Positions 53,627 to 62,291 of a stretch of 64,000 nucleotides of DNA are shown in pieces. A model generated the notes under the pieces. It was not told the DNA's origin. It ran no database searches and was given only the letters and a program-made list of their open reading frames with translations. The number at the start of each line of letters is the position of its first letter. The stretch's first letter is position 1. The translations under genes and the position numbers were made by a program. The DNA is taken from NCBI GenBank assembly GCA_040779345.1, contig JBFONU010000013.1:1-64000 (forward strand). Direction: 5' to 3'. This DNA comes from Thalassotalea_H sp040779345. GTDB lineage: Bacteria > Pseudomonadota > Gammaproteobacteria > Enterobacterales > Alteromonadaceae.

Positions 53627-54508
53627 CTATTTGCGAATTCCAGAGAGGCGTACCCACTCATCTTGAAGGGCGATGGGATCCATCTGACACCAGTGACCAT
53701 ATATTTTTTGCAATTCTTGTGCTTGTTCTTCTAATACGCCAGACAGTGCAAGTAAGCCATTATCACCAACAAATTCAATAATGGTTGGTGCTAATTCTCG
53801 CAATGGTCCCGCTAAAATATTAGCAACCACAACATCCGCTTTGAAGGTGGGTTGATCTTGGGGTAAATAAAGTGACAAGCGATCTTCAACGTTATTTCGT
53901 TTGGCATTTTCACGACTGGCTTGCAATGCTTGTGGATCAATATCAATTCCAATCACTTTTTTAGCGCCAAGTTTTAATGCCGCTAATGACAAAATTCCTG
54001 AGCCACAACCAAAATCGACGACAGTCTTGCCTGTTAAATCTAAACCATCTAACCAAGTCAAACAAAGCGCGGTCGTTGGGTGAGTACCGGTACCAAAGGC
54101 TAAACCAGGATCAAGCATTACATTTATCGCGTCAGGCTCAGGCACGTCTCGCCAACTTGGGCAAATCCATAATCGTTGACCAAACTTCATCGGATGAAAA
54201 TTATCCATCCATTCTCGTTCCCAATCTTTATCTTCTAATTGCTCTAATTTATAACGCATGGCTTGTTTATCTGGATGAATACTTTGAATATAAGCAATGA
54301 CTTTATCCATATCATGGCTGGCATCATATAAGCCCATAACGACAGTATTTGACCAATAAATCACTTCATCACCAGGAAGTGGCTCATAAATAGGAGTGTC
54401 TTTGGCATCAATAAAGGTCACTGCTTGGGCACCACATGCCATTAACCAATCGCTATATTTCTCTGCGGTTTCTTCATCAGCACTTAATCGAAGTTGTATC
54501 CAAGGCAT
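53627..54508 (-). CDS. prmA: Ribosomal protein L11 methyltransferase PrmA
   Basis: PrmA methylates ribosomal protein L11 with SAM. The start MPWIQLRLSADEE, at 54508 with GAGAG upstream, gives 293 residues (E. coli 293); an ATG four codons earlier is less likely. The motif I region is VVDFGCGSGILSLAALKLGAKKVIGIDIDPQA, with LDPGLAFGTGTHPTT just before and VVANILAGPL after. It begins the prmA-dusB-fis cluster, with a gap of about 200 bp before dusB that has no credible gene. Confidence 0.97.
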   Translation of the reverse strand: MPWIQLRLSADEETAEKYSDWLMACGAQAVTFIDAKDTPIYEPLPGDEVIYWSNTVVMGLYDASHDMDKVIAYIQSIHPDKQAMRYKLEQLEDKDWEREWMDNFHPMKFGQRLWICPSWRDVPEPDAINVMLDPGLAFGTGTHPTTALCLTWLDGLDLTGKTVVDFGCGSGILSLAALKLGAKKVIGIDIDPQALQASRENAKRNNVEDRLSLYLPQDQPTFKADVVVANILAGPLRELAPTIIEFVGDNGLLALSGVLEEQAQELQKIYGHWCQMDPIALQDEWVRLSGIRK

Positions 54509-54624
54509 AATTTCTCTCATCTCATTAGCTATCGCGATAGTTTATCATTTATCGTTATAAAAACTCATTGCTATTTAATTTTTATCGCGACAATATATAT
54601 CAACAATTATTTAGAGAGGCATTC

Positions 54625-55413
54625 ATGTTGCTGCAATTTAGTAAAATAGCATTGTTGCTTTTTCTCTTTGTAAATAATGTTCAAGATGTTTTGGCTCAAA
54701 AAATACTTTTTGTGACCGAAGACCTCCCGCCACTGCAAATCGTTAAAAAAGGCCAGCCACCAACAGGGGCATTAGTAGATGTCGTCAATTTAATTATTAA
54801 GGAAGCTAAACTAGACGCCGCAATAGAAATTTACCCATGGGCAAGAACTTACGAATTAGCCTTAAAAAAGCCCAACACTTTTATTTTTTCGATGTTAAGA
54901 AGTGAAGAAAGAGAGCCTCAGTTTCACTGGCTAGGCAAGTTGTTAACTATTAAGTCGTACCTTGCACGATTAAAATCCAGAACCGACATTCATATCAATA
55001 ATTTAAAAGAAGCAAAAAACTATTCTGTTGGCTCTATTAGACACGATTTAGCTGAAAGCTATTTATTAGACAAAGGATTTATTCCTCAAAAAAACCTTTA
55101 TCTCAGTAGCAAGTATCCCGTGTTATGGAATATGCTATATAGTGGTAGAACCGACATAGCTTTTACTAACAGTATTGTTTGGCGCCATGAAATCATGGCT
55201 TCAAAGCTTGATCCTGATCAGTTAGCACTCATTTTTGAAATACCAAACATTGCTTCCGACTTATATTTGGCTGCCAGCTTAACAACAGATAAAAATCTCG
55301 TTGAAAAAGTAAAAAACAGCTTTGCATCAATAAAAGCCGACGGACGTTATGATAAAATCATGGCAAAATGGCAGTTGAATGATGCCTACACTAAGCCAAT
55401 AAATCACGATTAA
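54625..55413 (+). CDS. Orphan periplasmic solute-binding protein (SBP family 3)
   Basis: The protein has 262 residues from the ATG at 54625 with AGAGAGG upstream. The signal peptide is residues 1-24 (ends VLAQ). The mature part has the amino acid-binding-protein-like pattern ILFVTEDLPPLQIV, YPWARTYELALKKPN and DGRYDKIMAKWQ. No permease or ATPase genes are nearby, as for many orphan family members in Alteromonadales. A paralogue lies at 60974. Ligand unknown. Confidence 0.85.
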   Translation: MLLQFSKIALLLFLFVNNVQDVLAQKILFVTEDLPPLQIVKKGQPPTGALVDVVNLIIKEAKLDAAIEIYPWARTYELALKKPNTFIFSMLRSEEREPQFHWLGKLLTIKSYLARLKSRTDIHINNLKEAKNYSVGSIRHDLAESYLLDKGFIPQKNLYLSSKYPVLWNMLYSGRTDIAFTNSIVWRHEIMASKLDPDQLALIFEIPNIASDLYLAASLTTDKNLVEKVKNSFASIKADGRYDKIMAKWQLNDAYTKPINHD

Positions 55414-55437
55414 CTCAGCACAAGTTCACTAATACTT

Positions 55438-56403
55438 ATGAATTATTTTCCTATATTTTTAACCTCAGATAAAATTAATGCCATTGTCATTGGTGGTGGT
55501 GATGTTGCCGCTCGAAAAATAGAGTTGTTACTAAAAACAACGACTAAAATTACCATTATGAGTGAACAGGTCAATTTAAGTGTCGAGCGTTTAATCAAAA
55601 GCCATAACTTACCTTGGCTTGCCCATAACTTTCAAACAGGTCTATTAACTCACTATAACTTAGTGATTGCAGCTACTGATAATACAACGGTTAATCATCA
55701 GGTATATGTAGAGGCTAGCCAGCTTAAGATACTTATTAATGTGGTTGATCAGCCAGAGTTATGTAGTTATATCACGCCTGCAATTATCGATCGTGCCCCT
55801 ATCCTCTTAGCCATGTCTAGCTCTGGTAGCGCCCCGATATTATTAAGAATGTTACGTGAGCAAATTGAAAAAACCTTACCCGACGGTTATGGCAAACTTG
55901 CTGACTTTTCTTTAAAGTTTCGTGATCACGTTAAAGCAAGAGTGAAAGGCTTAAGAAATCGACGCTCTTTTTGGGAAGCGACCTTGCGCGGCGCTATTGG
56001 CAAGGCGATTTTGCAAGGTAATAACCAACAAGCAGAGCAACAGTTAATCGCCAGTTTAAATGAAGAAATATTACCTCCACAAGGTGAGATCACCTTTATT
56101 CATACTTTAGACGGCGATCCTGATAAAATAACCTTAGCGGCACATCGTGAAATGCAATTTGCCGATGCGGTTTTTTATGATGAAAAAGTCAATGAGAACT
56201 TAATTGAGTATATTCGTCGAGACGCTGATAAGTACCCGCAAAGTATGCCATCAACTATGTTGATTAATTATCAGCACGCTATCGAATTAGCAGAGTCGGG
56301 GCAAAAAGTGATTTATTTATTAGCTGAACATCACACGCTGCCCCATAACTCGGCATTAGCACTAAGTAATATTAGCACGCAAGAATTAGTCAGTGGTGCT
56401 TAA
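55438..56403 (+). CDS. Siroheme synthase-like protein with vestigial methyltransferase domain
   Basis: The protein has 321 residues. Residues 1-205 match the CysG N-terminal half (precorrin-2 dehydrogenase/ferrochelatase): IVIGGGDVAARKIELLL, VIAATDN, VVDQPELCSYITPAIIDRAPILLAMSSSGSAPIL. Residues 215-321 echo the start of the SUMT methyltransferase half (GEITFIHTLDGDPDKITLAAHREMQFADAVFYD in place of GEVxLVGAGPGDxxLLTL), but the SAM loop is broken and the domain is about 100 residues instead of 240. A functional SUMT must lie elsewhere. It converges with the next gene, overlapping by 4 bases. Confidence 0.88.
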   Translation: MNYFPIFLTSDKINAIVIGGGDVAARKIELLLKTTTKITIMSEQVNLSVERLIKSHNLPWLAHNFQTGLLTHYNLVIAATDNTTVNHQVYVEASQLKILINVVDQPELCSYITPAIIDRAPILLAMSSSGSAPILLRMLREQIEKTLPDGYGKLADFSLKFRDHVKARVKGLRNRRSFWEATLRGAIGKAILQGNNQQAEQQLIASLNEEILPPQGEITFIHTLDGDPDKITLAAHREMQFADAVFYDEKVNENLIEYIRRDADKYPQSMPSTMLINYQHAIELAESGQKVIYLLAEHHTLPHNSALALSNISTQELVSGA

Positions 56404-58004
56404 AGCGACATAACAAACGCCAAAAGTTGTTCACGTTGATTTTGTGTTAAAGCGACAAAGTCATCTCGTGATTTTTTTGCTTCGCCGCCGTGCCATAAAA
56501 TAGCCTCTTCAACGGTGTCAGCACGACCATCGTGTAAAAAGCCTGCTGCAGGGTTGACGGTTTTTGTTAATCCTATCCCCCATAACGGGCGTGTTTTCCA
56601 CTCTCGACCTGTTGCGGTGAAATCTCGTCTATTATCGGCGAGTTCATCACCCATATCGTGCAATAACATATCGCTAAATGGATAAATATGTTGCCCTTTT
56701 AATGCTTCTGGAGCAGGTACGCCCCCCAAAGTAGCTTCTCCTGTTGCCGTGATAAAATCAGGATGATGACATGTCGCGCAGGCTATTTGTGTAAATAATT
56801 GCGCTCCTTGTATAACGTTTTCATCCGAGACATTGCGGCGCGCAGGCACGGCTAATGTTTCAGCGTAGAACACCACATCATCACTAAACGCTTGACTCGC
56901 TTCTGTTTGGCCTTGCTCATCAATACCGGTATCAACAAAGTTAGTTCGCGTTAAATAACTTTCGTGCATGGCAGTATTAGCAATACTCTCTTGAGGAAAC
57001 AATGGATTCGTTATCCCCATATCACCTCGTAAAGCCCCTAATGATTGTGCACGAACATTTGGAGTACTTGCTTTCCAACCAAAGCGTCCTAACGCTACCG
57101 GCACTGCCTCATTATTCTTTGCTTTCACGGGATCAAATACCCAATTGGGCCTGCCAGAAATGCCATCATTATTAGTATCTAACTCATCTGACAATTCAAG
57201 TATTGCTTGTTCAGGGATCAGTTCTAATAATCCCAAACCAAAGATCGGCATGCCATTTCTGGGACTATATCGTACATCCGCTTGTAATATATGACTATTA
57301 GCAATATCTTCATCTGCAACATCATAAGCAGACTCGATGGTAAAAACAGGCTTTTTTAAGGTAATGCTTTCACCATCGTTATAGGTATGTTCAATGTATT
57401 GATAGCTTAGATAAACATCAGCTTGCCCTGTAAAGGGTTTGTCTTGCCAGTCTTCACGGGCCTTTAATACACCACGATGAAATAATTGCGTACCAAAACC
57501 AGGCACAGGGCTATTTTTGCAATAATTATTATCTATCGATGGCATCTTGCATTCACCATCATCAATACTCATTCGTAGAAAAATTCCGGCACTCGCGCCA
57601 AGTAAAATTCTCTCTTCCCCTTGGGGGATCGTTAAGGTTGATGGTCGGCCATCTCGTTGATGGCATGAATTACAATCTTGGTTATTAAAAACAGGCCCTA
57701 AACCGTCTAATGCCGGGTGTTCATCACTCGGCGCGGTTGTATATGCAGTTTCAAAAAAGGCATCGCCTGATAAGTGTTGTGCAAGTTCACTGGCTGTTAA
57801 CGTCGGTATAGGGGTTGAAAAACCATGGCCTGAATCACTCGCATCAAGTGCTGTTGTTTTATCGCCTAAGTTTTCTACAAAAGTATAGTCGACCAATACT
57901 TCTGGCTCAGGCGTAACCACTTTTTTGTTATCTTTATCACAAGCAAAGAGCAGTGACCCAGTTAATAATAAAATGACTTTATTGAGCGCTACTACGTGTT
58001 TCAT
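56400..58004 (-). CDS. Di-heme oxidoreductase-family lipoprotein (DUF1111)
   Basis: The protein has 534 residues. The lipobox is LFAC (C22). Two heme-c motifs are present: CNSCH (111-115) and CATCH (409-413). The family pattern GLGPVFNNQDCNSCHQRDGR, the GRFGWKAS segment and GIGLTKTVNPAAGFLHDGRADTVEEAILWHGGEA are typical of the di-heme oxidoreductase (DHOR, formerly 'thiol oxidoreductase') family. It is in the same operon as an imelysin and a porin. A role in iron or metal uptake is likely; the electron partner is unknown. Confidence 0.9.
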   Translation of the reverse strand: MKHVVALNKVILLLTGSLLFACDKDNKKVVTPEPEVLVDYTFVENLGDKTTALDASDSGHGFSTPIPTLTASELAQHLSGDAFFETAYTTAPSDEHPALDGLGPVFNNQDCNSCHQRDGRPSTLTIPQGEERILLGASAGIFLRMSIDDGECKMPSIDNNYCKNSPVPGFGTQLFHRGVLKAREDWQDKPFTGQADVYLSYQYIEHTYNDGESITLKKPVFTIESAYDVADEDIANSHILQADVRYSPRNGMPIFGLGLLELIPEQAILELSDELDTNNDGISGRPNWVFDPVKAKNNEAVPVALGRFGWKASTPNVRAQSLGALRGDMGITNPLFPQESIANTAMHESYLTRTNFVDTGIDEQGQTEASQAFSDDVVFYAETLAVPARRNVSDENVIQGAQLFTQIACATCHHPDFITATGEATLGGVPAPEALKGQHIYPFSDMLLHDMGDELADNRRDFTATGREWKTRPLWGIGLTKTVNPAAGFLHDGRADTVEEAILWHGGEAKKSRDDFVALTQNQREQLLAFVMSL

Positions 58005-58112
58005 ATGTTTTATCTTTATTCAATTAAGAGAAATAGGGTAAGCATCCATGCTTATTACACTTCCATTTTTGGGGCTATCAAACGTCGATTCTTGAGCGAG
58101 TAAATAACAATG

Positions 58113-59261
58113 TTAGTGATTCCACTCGTTTAATAAGGGTAATACGTCATTTTCTAGTGAAGTTTGCAAAACTGATAAGCTGTCAATAGCAAGCTGAATG
58201 CGCTCTCGTCCTTGCTCATCCAAAATAGCTTGCCTAAAAGGAGTATTGTTATCTCCGGCAATAGTATTAATCGCTATAATTGCAGCAGAAATTTCATCAT
58301 CGATACGTGTTGCTATAGTTGCGTTGGCAGCATGTACAAAGTCAATAAGCCCAGTTTTATCGGCTTGCTCTGAAAACTCACCGCGATAAACATTTTGCAC
58401 ACCTTTGATATTATTTGAAAAGTCAGCCAATGAATTCCAACTGTACTGTGACTCCACCAATGAGGTATCAGCAGTGCTAATACTGGTGGCAAAAGGATCA
58501 GCAATTTTGCCATTCCCCACTTCATCTACAATACCAATCATCCCGTTAATTAGTTCTTCGATTACCCCCAGCTGTGATGCGTAAACGTCGTTATCAGCGG
58601 TTAACAGTAGGTCTTTATAAGGTGTTGTTGAACTGTCATTCGGATCTAGCGATACTGTCCATGCGGTATAAAGTGAGTGGGTATAACCTTTAAAAACCTC
58701 AGCACAAGCGACTAAATACTCTTGCTCTAAAACGGTTAACTGTTCTATTAACTTTTCATTTGACTCAATCCCATCACCAAATAATAAATATTCCATGGTA
58801 TGAAAACCTTGTACATCATCATTCCACGTCATCAATTCATCCGCTGAAAATCCGGACTGTGTTGTTAGTAATGCCTGAAGATCGCTAGTGTTTAACGGCC
58901 AAGTATCCAAGTGAGGATCAATAGAGAGCGCATCCACAGGACCAAAAATATGAGCTTCACCTTGCTCCCAAGGCACTCGAACTTCTTGCCATGCAATTTG
59001 TGCCGCTAGTAAGTTTTCTTGTGTGGGGTTATTTAATAATGACAATGTTGCTAAATGAAATACTTGGGCTTTATCATCTAACGCTTGATAACCAACTACA
59101 ATCACATCATTGGTTAAATTCGTGATCAGCTCTGTGGCATCATAATTAAAACCTATTGGCTCAGGTTCAATAGTTTTACTAGAGCTGTTTGAGCCTGAAC
59201 CACAAGCCGTAATAAAAATAGAAGAGAGCGATAGTGCAATAATTGTCTTTTTAATAGACAT
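58113..59261 (-). CDS. Imelysin-family lipoprotein (IrpA-like)
   Basis: The protein has 382 residues from the ATG at 59261 (AAGGA 6 bases upstream); an ATG two codons earlier is too close to it. The lipobox is ITAC. The imelysin GxHxxE metal-binding motif is present as GFHTMEYLLFG. The family is linked to iron uptake (IrpA, EfeO-M75). The neighbours, a DHOR-type cytochrome and a porin, fit a known marine iron-related cluster. Function is inferred from family and context. Confidence 0.9.
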   Translation of the reverse strand: MSIKKTIIALSLSSIFITACGSGSNSSSKTIEPEPIGFNYDATELITNLTNDVIVVGYQALDDKAQVFHLATLSLLNNPTQENLLAAQIAWQEVRVPWEQGEAHIFGPVDALSIDPHLDTWPLNTSDLQALLTTQSGFSADELMTWNDDVQGFHTMEYLLFGDGIESNEKLIEQLTVLEQEYLVACAEVFKGYTHSLYTAWTVSLDPNDSSTTPYKDLLLTADNDVYASQLGVIEELINGMIGIVDEVGNGKIADPFATSISTADTSLVESQYSWNSLADFSNNIKGVQNVYRGEFSEQADKTGLIDFVHAANATIATRIDDEISAAIIAINTIAGDNNTPFRQAILDEQGRERIQLAIDSLSVLQTSLENDVLPLLNEWNH

Positions 59262-59313
59262 GTTCATTCCTTAAAGAGTATTAAAAAAGTTAATTCGATT
59301 AACCGTTAGGTTT

Positions 59314-60699
59314 TTAAATTGAAAATTGATAACCCATCGATAAACTCAAGCTGGTGGTATTATCTAAATTGGATTGGGCAAATCCTTGTTCTGAAACTTG
59401 AGCTTTTAACACTAAGTTTTTCGTTGGAAAATAGTTAATGCCAACTGAAATCTCCTCACGATCAAAACGTTGCGTTGCCCTACCTTGTTGCACTTTTTTG
59501 ATTGGATTGGCATATTGATAAGTGCTAAAAATATAGAAAGGTTTCGCTAAACCAAGCAATAGCTGGCTATTGTATGCAGCTTCGAGCATAAATGACTCTG
59601 CTTCACTACCCAATTGCGCAAAGTTTCCAGGTTGCAAGCCAGGTGTAGTTTTATTGGCTTGAGTGATGGCTAAACTATCGTCAAGTTTTCCATAAATATA
59701 CTGTCCCTTAACTAACCAGTTTTGTGAGCGAAACGCCCCATTAATGCTGACAATAGACAAATTACCATCATGATGAATTTTATTGATTTTATTTCGATTT
59801 CCTGTGGTATTACCGTTGTAAAAACTAACTCCTATACCTGTCCCATTTTTAATATCGCCATAATCTAGTCGTAATGTAATAGCTAATTCATCAGCATTTA
59901 CTTGTTCAAAGCGCTTTTGATGACCTGTGGCGATCCACTGATAAGTTCTAAAATACTCTGAGTTTAACCCTGTTGTTAATAAAGCTTGTGCCGATAAACC
60001 CTGCCATTTAGCCTGCAAATTTATCCCTGTTTCATGCCATACTTGGGGTAATAACGTGGATTCACTCCAGTAGCGCTGGGTAGTGAAATATTGGTTTGGT
60101 TTATGCAGCTCAGTACCTAAACCGATAGGAACAAATATTCGCCCAAATTCAAGGTCAATCGCAGAACTTAGCTGATATTTCACGGCTAATTTTTCAACTA
60201 ACACCTCGCCACCAGCTTCTATTTCAGTTTCAAATTCACCAAATTCTTCAAAGCCATCGTATTCAAGTGTCGCACCGGTTCCCCCGTGTTCATATTCAAG
60301 TTCTAATTCCATCGACCATTGCGGTTCAAATTGATAAGCAAATTCAATCACTACACGTTCTAGATCAGCAACGTCGCGACGGTAAGGGGTGAGATCCTGC
60401 GTATTTTTGAAAACTTCATGACTTTTATAAAGCAAACTGCCGTATGATTTAATTTGCCAAGGTTTGTCAATGGGCTGTGATAGCAACAATGAATTGGCAT
60501 TTGCCATTTTCTGCTGACTATTTTCCAGCTTCTGCTGACTAAGTAAGACAAATTCTTGCTGCAAATCCTTTAGCTGTTGTTCTACGCTAATTATTTTCTC
60601 TGCTAGGGTTTTATCGCTAATTTCATCTGCGTTATTTTTTTCAACCGCATAAGCTTCACACCCAAACACTAACAACGTGCCAATCAAAATTTTCTTCAC
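59314..60699 (-). CDS. Outer-membrane porin-like protein with N-terminal coiled coil
   Basis: The protein has 461 residues. The signal peptide is about 1-18. A coiled coil (about 27-68; LAEKIISVEQQLKDLQQEF) is followed by a beta-barrel ending in SLSLSMGYQFSI, which lacks the usual final aromatic residue but keeps one near the end (YQF). The coiled coil may trimerise in the periplasm, as in OprO/OprP-type porins. The start is GTG with GAGG upstream. It is first in the operon with the imelysin and DHOR genes, behind Fur-like boxes. Confidence 0.83.
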   Translation of the reverse strand: MKKILIGTLLVFGCEAYAVEKNNADEISDKTLAEKIISVEQQLKDLQQEFVLLSQQKLENSQQKMANANSLLLSQPIDKPWQIKSYGSLLYKSHEVFKNTQDLTPYRRDVADLERVVIEFAYQFEPQWSMELELEYEHGGTGATLEYDGFEEFGEFETEIEAGGEVLVEKLAVKYQLSSAIDLEFGRIFVPIGLGTELHKPNQYFTTQRYWSESTLLPQVWHETGINLQAKWQGLSAQALLTTGLNSEYFRTYQWIATGHQKRFEQVNADELAITLRLDYGDIKNGTGIGVSFYNGNTTGNRNKINKIHHDGNLSIVSINGAFRSQNWLVKGQYIYGKLDDSLAITQANKTTPGLQPGNFAQLGSEAESFMLEAAYNSQLLLGLAKPFYIFSTYQYANPIKKVQQGRATQRFDREEISVGINYFPTKNLVLKAQVSEQGFAQSNLDNTTSLSLSMGYQFSI

Positions 60700-60721
60700 A
60701 GCGACCTCAAATACAAATAAG

Positions 60722-60738
60722 AATCAATATCATTAACT
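60722..60738. promoter_or_regulatory. Fur-like half site near the porin start
   Basis: On the minus strand the segment reads AATGATATTGATT, a half match to the Fur consensus GATAATGATAATCATTATC. It lies just upstream of the porin gene start and supports iron control together with the better site at 60783. Confidence 0.35.
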
Positions 60739-60782
60739 TAGTTGCGCATCATAAAGTAGAGATATTAAAACGTCAACACAAA

Positions 60783-60797
60783 TGAGAATTATTTTTA
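60783..60797. promoter_or_regulatory. Candidate Fur box
   Basis: TGAGAATTATTTTTA matches the 7-1-7 Fur core TGATAATNATTATCA at about 11 of 14 fixed positions. It lies about 85 bp upstream of the porin-imelysin-DHOR operon, in the divergent region shared with the binding-protein gene at 60974. A third, weaker NATWAT-like run occurs at 60919-60935. Confidence 0.5.
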
Positions 60798-60973
60798 TTT
60801 AGGTCGTAAAGAGGAGGAAATATATCACCAAGCACAGGGTATTAAGAAGATAACAATAATTTTTACGATAATTTTGTCTATTCTTTCGTTTATTATCTAT
60901 AGTTTAAGGATTATTAAAATAATGATTCTGATTAAGTATCATCGGTATTTAATGAAGAAATAATGAGTTTTTA

Positions 60974-61741
60974 TTGAAGTATTTATTTGTCTTTTGTTAC
61001 CTATTATTACTATTGCCGTTGAAATCTCATTCAAGCGATCTTCTCATCGTGACTGAACACTTCCCGCCTTACCAAATTTTAAATACCAAAGGTGAGGTTT
61101 ATGGACTGAGTGCTGAGATTATCCAAGCAGCTTTAACTGAAACCCCTTATCAATATAAGATCCAAATATTTCCTTGGTCACGCGCCTTTATCATGGCGAA
61201 AGAAACTAAAAATACCTGTATTTTCTTAATAGCACGAAATGAGCAGCGTGAAAAACATTTTCAATGGGTGTCATCAATCATGCCAACTAACGATTACTTT
61301 ATTGGCCTAGCCGATAGAGACGATTTAAATATCAGAACGATTGAAGATGCAAAAAAATATAATGTCGCGGTATTAAAAGATGATAGAACTCACCATAAAC
61401 TATTACAACTCGGTTTTGTTGAAAATAAAAACCTCTATATCATCAACAATGCTTATTCTATGTTGAAGTTACTTACCACAAGAAAAGAAATTGATTTAAT
61501 TTTAGCTGATAAGATTAATGTCAAATATCGGGCACTATACAATAATATCGATCCGAGTCTTTTCAAGACTTACATGAAATTAAACAAAAAGCCGATAGAA
61601 TTATATTTTGCCTGTAGCCTTGGAACGCCAAAAGAAGTCGTTACGGTTCTGCAAAACGCGATTGAGAAAATCAAACGCAATGGCCTATATGCGAAAATAT
61701 TTGCACAATGGGAACAAAAAACGTTTAATAAAAAAGAATAA
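60974..61741 (+). CDS. Orphan periplasmic solute-binding protein (SBP family 3), paralogue 2
   Basis: The protein has 255 residues. The signal peptide is about 1-20 (ends SHSS). The pattern LLIVTEHFPPYQIL, FPWSRAFIMAKETKN and NGLYAKIFAQWEQK matches the protein at 54625, so the two are paralogues. The start is TTG. A tiny four-codon ORF (ATG at 60963) ends in a TGA that overlaps this TTG, which could couple its translation. It is divergent from the iron-related operon with Fur-like sites between. Ligand unknown. Confidence 0.82.
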   Translation: MKYLFVFCYLLLLLPLKSHSSDLLIVTEHFPPYQILNTKGEVYGLSAEIIQAALTETPYQYKIQIFPWSRAFIMAKETKNTCIFLIARNEQREKHFQWVSSIMPTNDYFIGLADRDDLNIRTIEDAKKYNVAVLKDDRTHHKLLQLGFVENKNLYIINNAYSMLKLLTTRKEIDLILADKINVKYRALYNNIDPSLFKTYMKLNKKPIELYFACSLGTPKEVVTVLQNAIEKIKRNGLYAKIFAQWEQKTFNKKE

Positions 61742-61751
61742 ATTCGCAGGT

Positions 61752-62291
61752 TTAATCGCGCGGTGTTCGTTGAAGTTTACGCTGTAAAGTACGTCGATGC
61801 ATACCAAGTTGTCGCGCAGTTTCTGAAACATTACCATCATTACTACTAAGCACTTGATTAATATGCTCCCACTCTAAGCGCTCTGGAGTCATAGGTTTAT
61901 TATCAATAGCTGTTTCAACATCTATTTTGCTGTCTTGGCAATTTTTTCCCAATAACGCTTTTAGTAACATTTGAGTATCTACTGGTTTAGCTAAATAATC
62001 ATTAGCCCCCATGTTAATCGCCTCTACAGCTGTTGCAATGCTGGCAAAGCCGGTCAGTAAGACAATACGAATATTGGGCAATAAGGCTCTGATAGGTTTT
62101 ATCAACATTAAACCATTGTCTTCGGCGAGCTTCATATCCAATATCAAATAATCAGGGCGAAATTGATGACAAGCGTGCAAGGCTTCATCTGCTTGGTGCT
62201 TTTCTTGACAATCAAAACCATGTTTTGTTAAGCGCCTAACTAAAGTGGCAGCAAATGCCGTATCATCTTCAACAATCAATAATTTCATCAC
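61752..62291 (-). CDS. RegA/ActR-type response regulator
   Basis: The protein has 179 residues. The receiver domain is residues 1-118, with phospho-acceptor D52 in LILDMKLAED and the KP pair in DYLAKPVD. The C-terminal Fis-type helix-turn-helix contains the ARQLGMHRRTLQRKLQRTP signature, which is near-diagnostic for the RegA/PrrA/ActR family of redox regulators. It overlaps the kinase gene by four bases (ATGA). Confidence 0.92.
   Translation of the reverse strand: MMKLLIVEDDTAFAATLVRRLTKHGFDCQEKHQADEALHACHQFRPDYLILDMKLAEDNGLMLIKPIRALLPNIRIVLLTGFASIATAVEAINMGANDYLAKPVDTQMLLKALLGKNCQDSKIDVETAIDNKPMTPERLEWEHINQVLSSNDGNVSETARQLGMHRRTLQRKLQRTPRD

Noticed and set aside
53445..53657. 70-codon ORF between prmA and dusB
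   Set aside because: It overlaps the end of prmA in another frame and has an unlikely composition; the dusB start and the promoter region explain the gap better.
55438..56403. Full-length CysG annotation
   Set aside because: The methyltransferase half is less than half its normal length and lacks the SAM loop, so calling it a complete siroheme synthase would be wrong.
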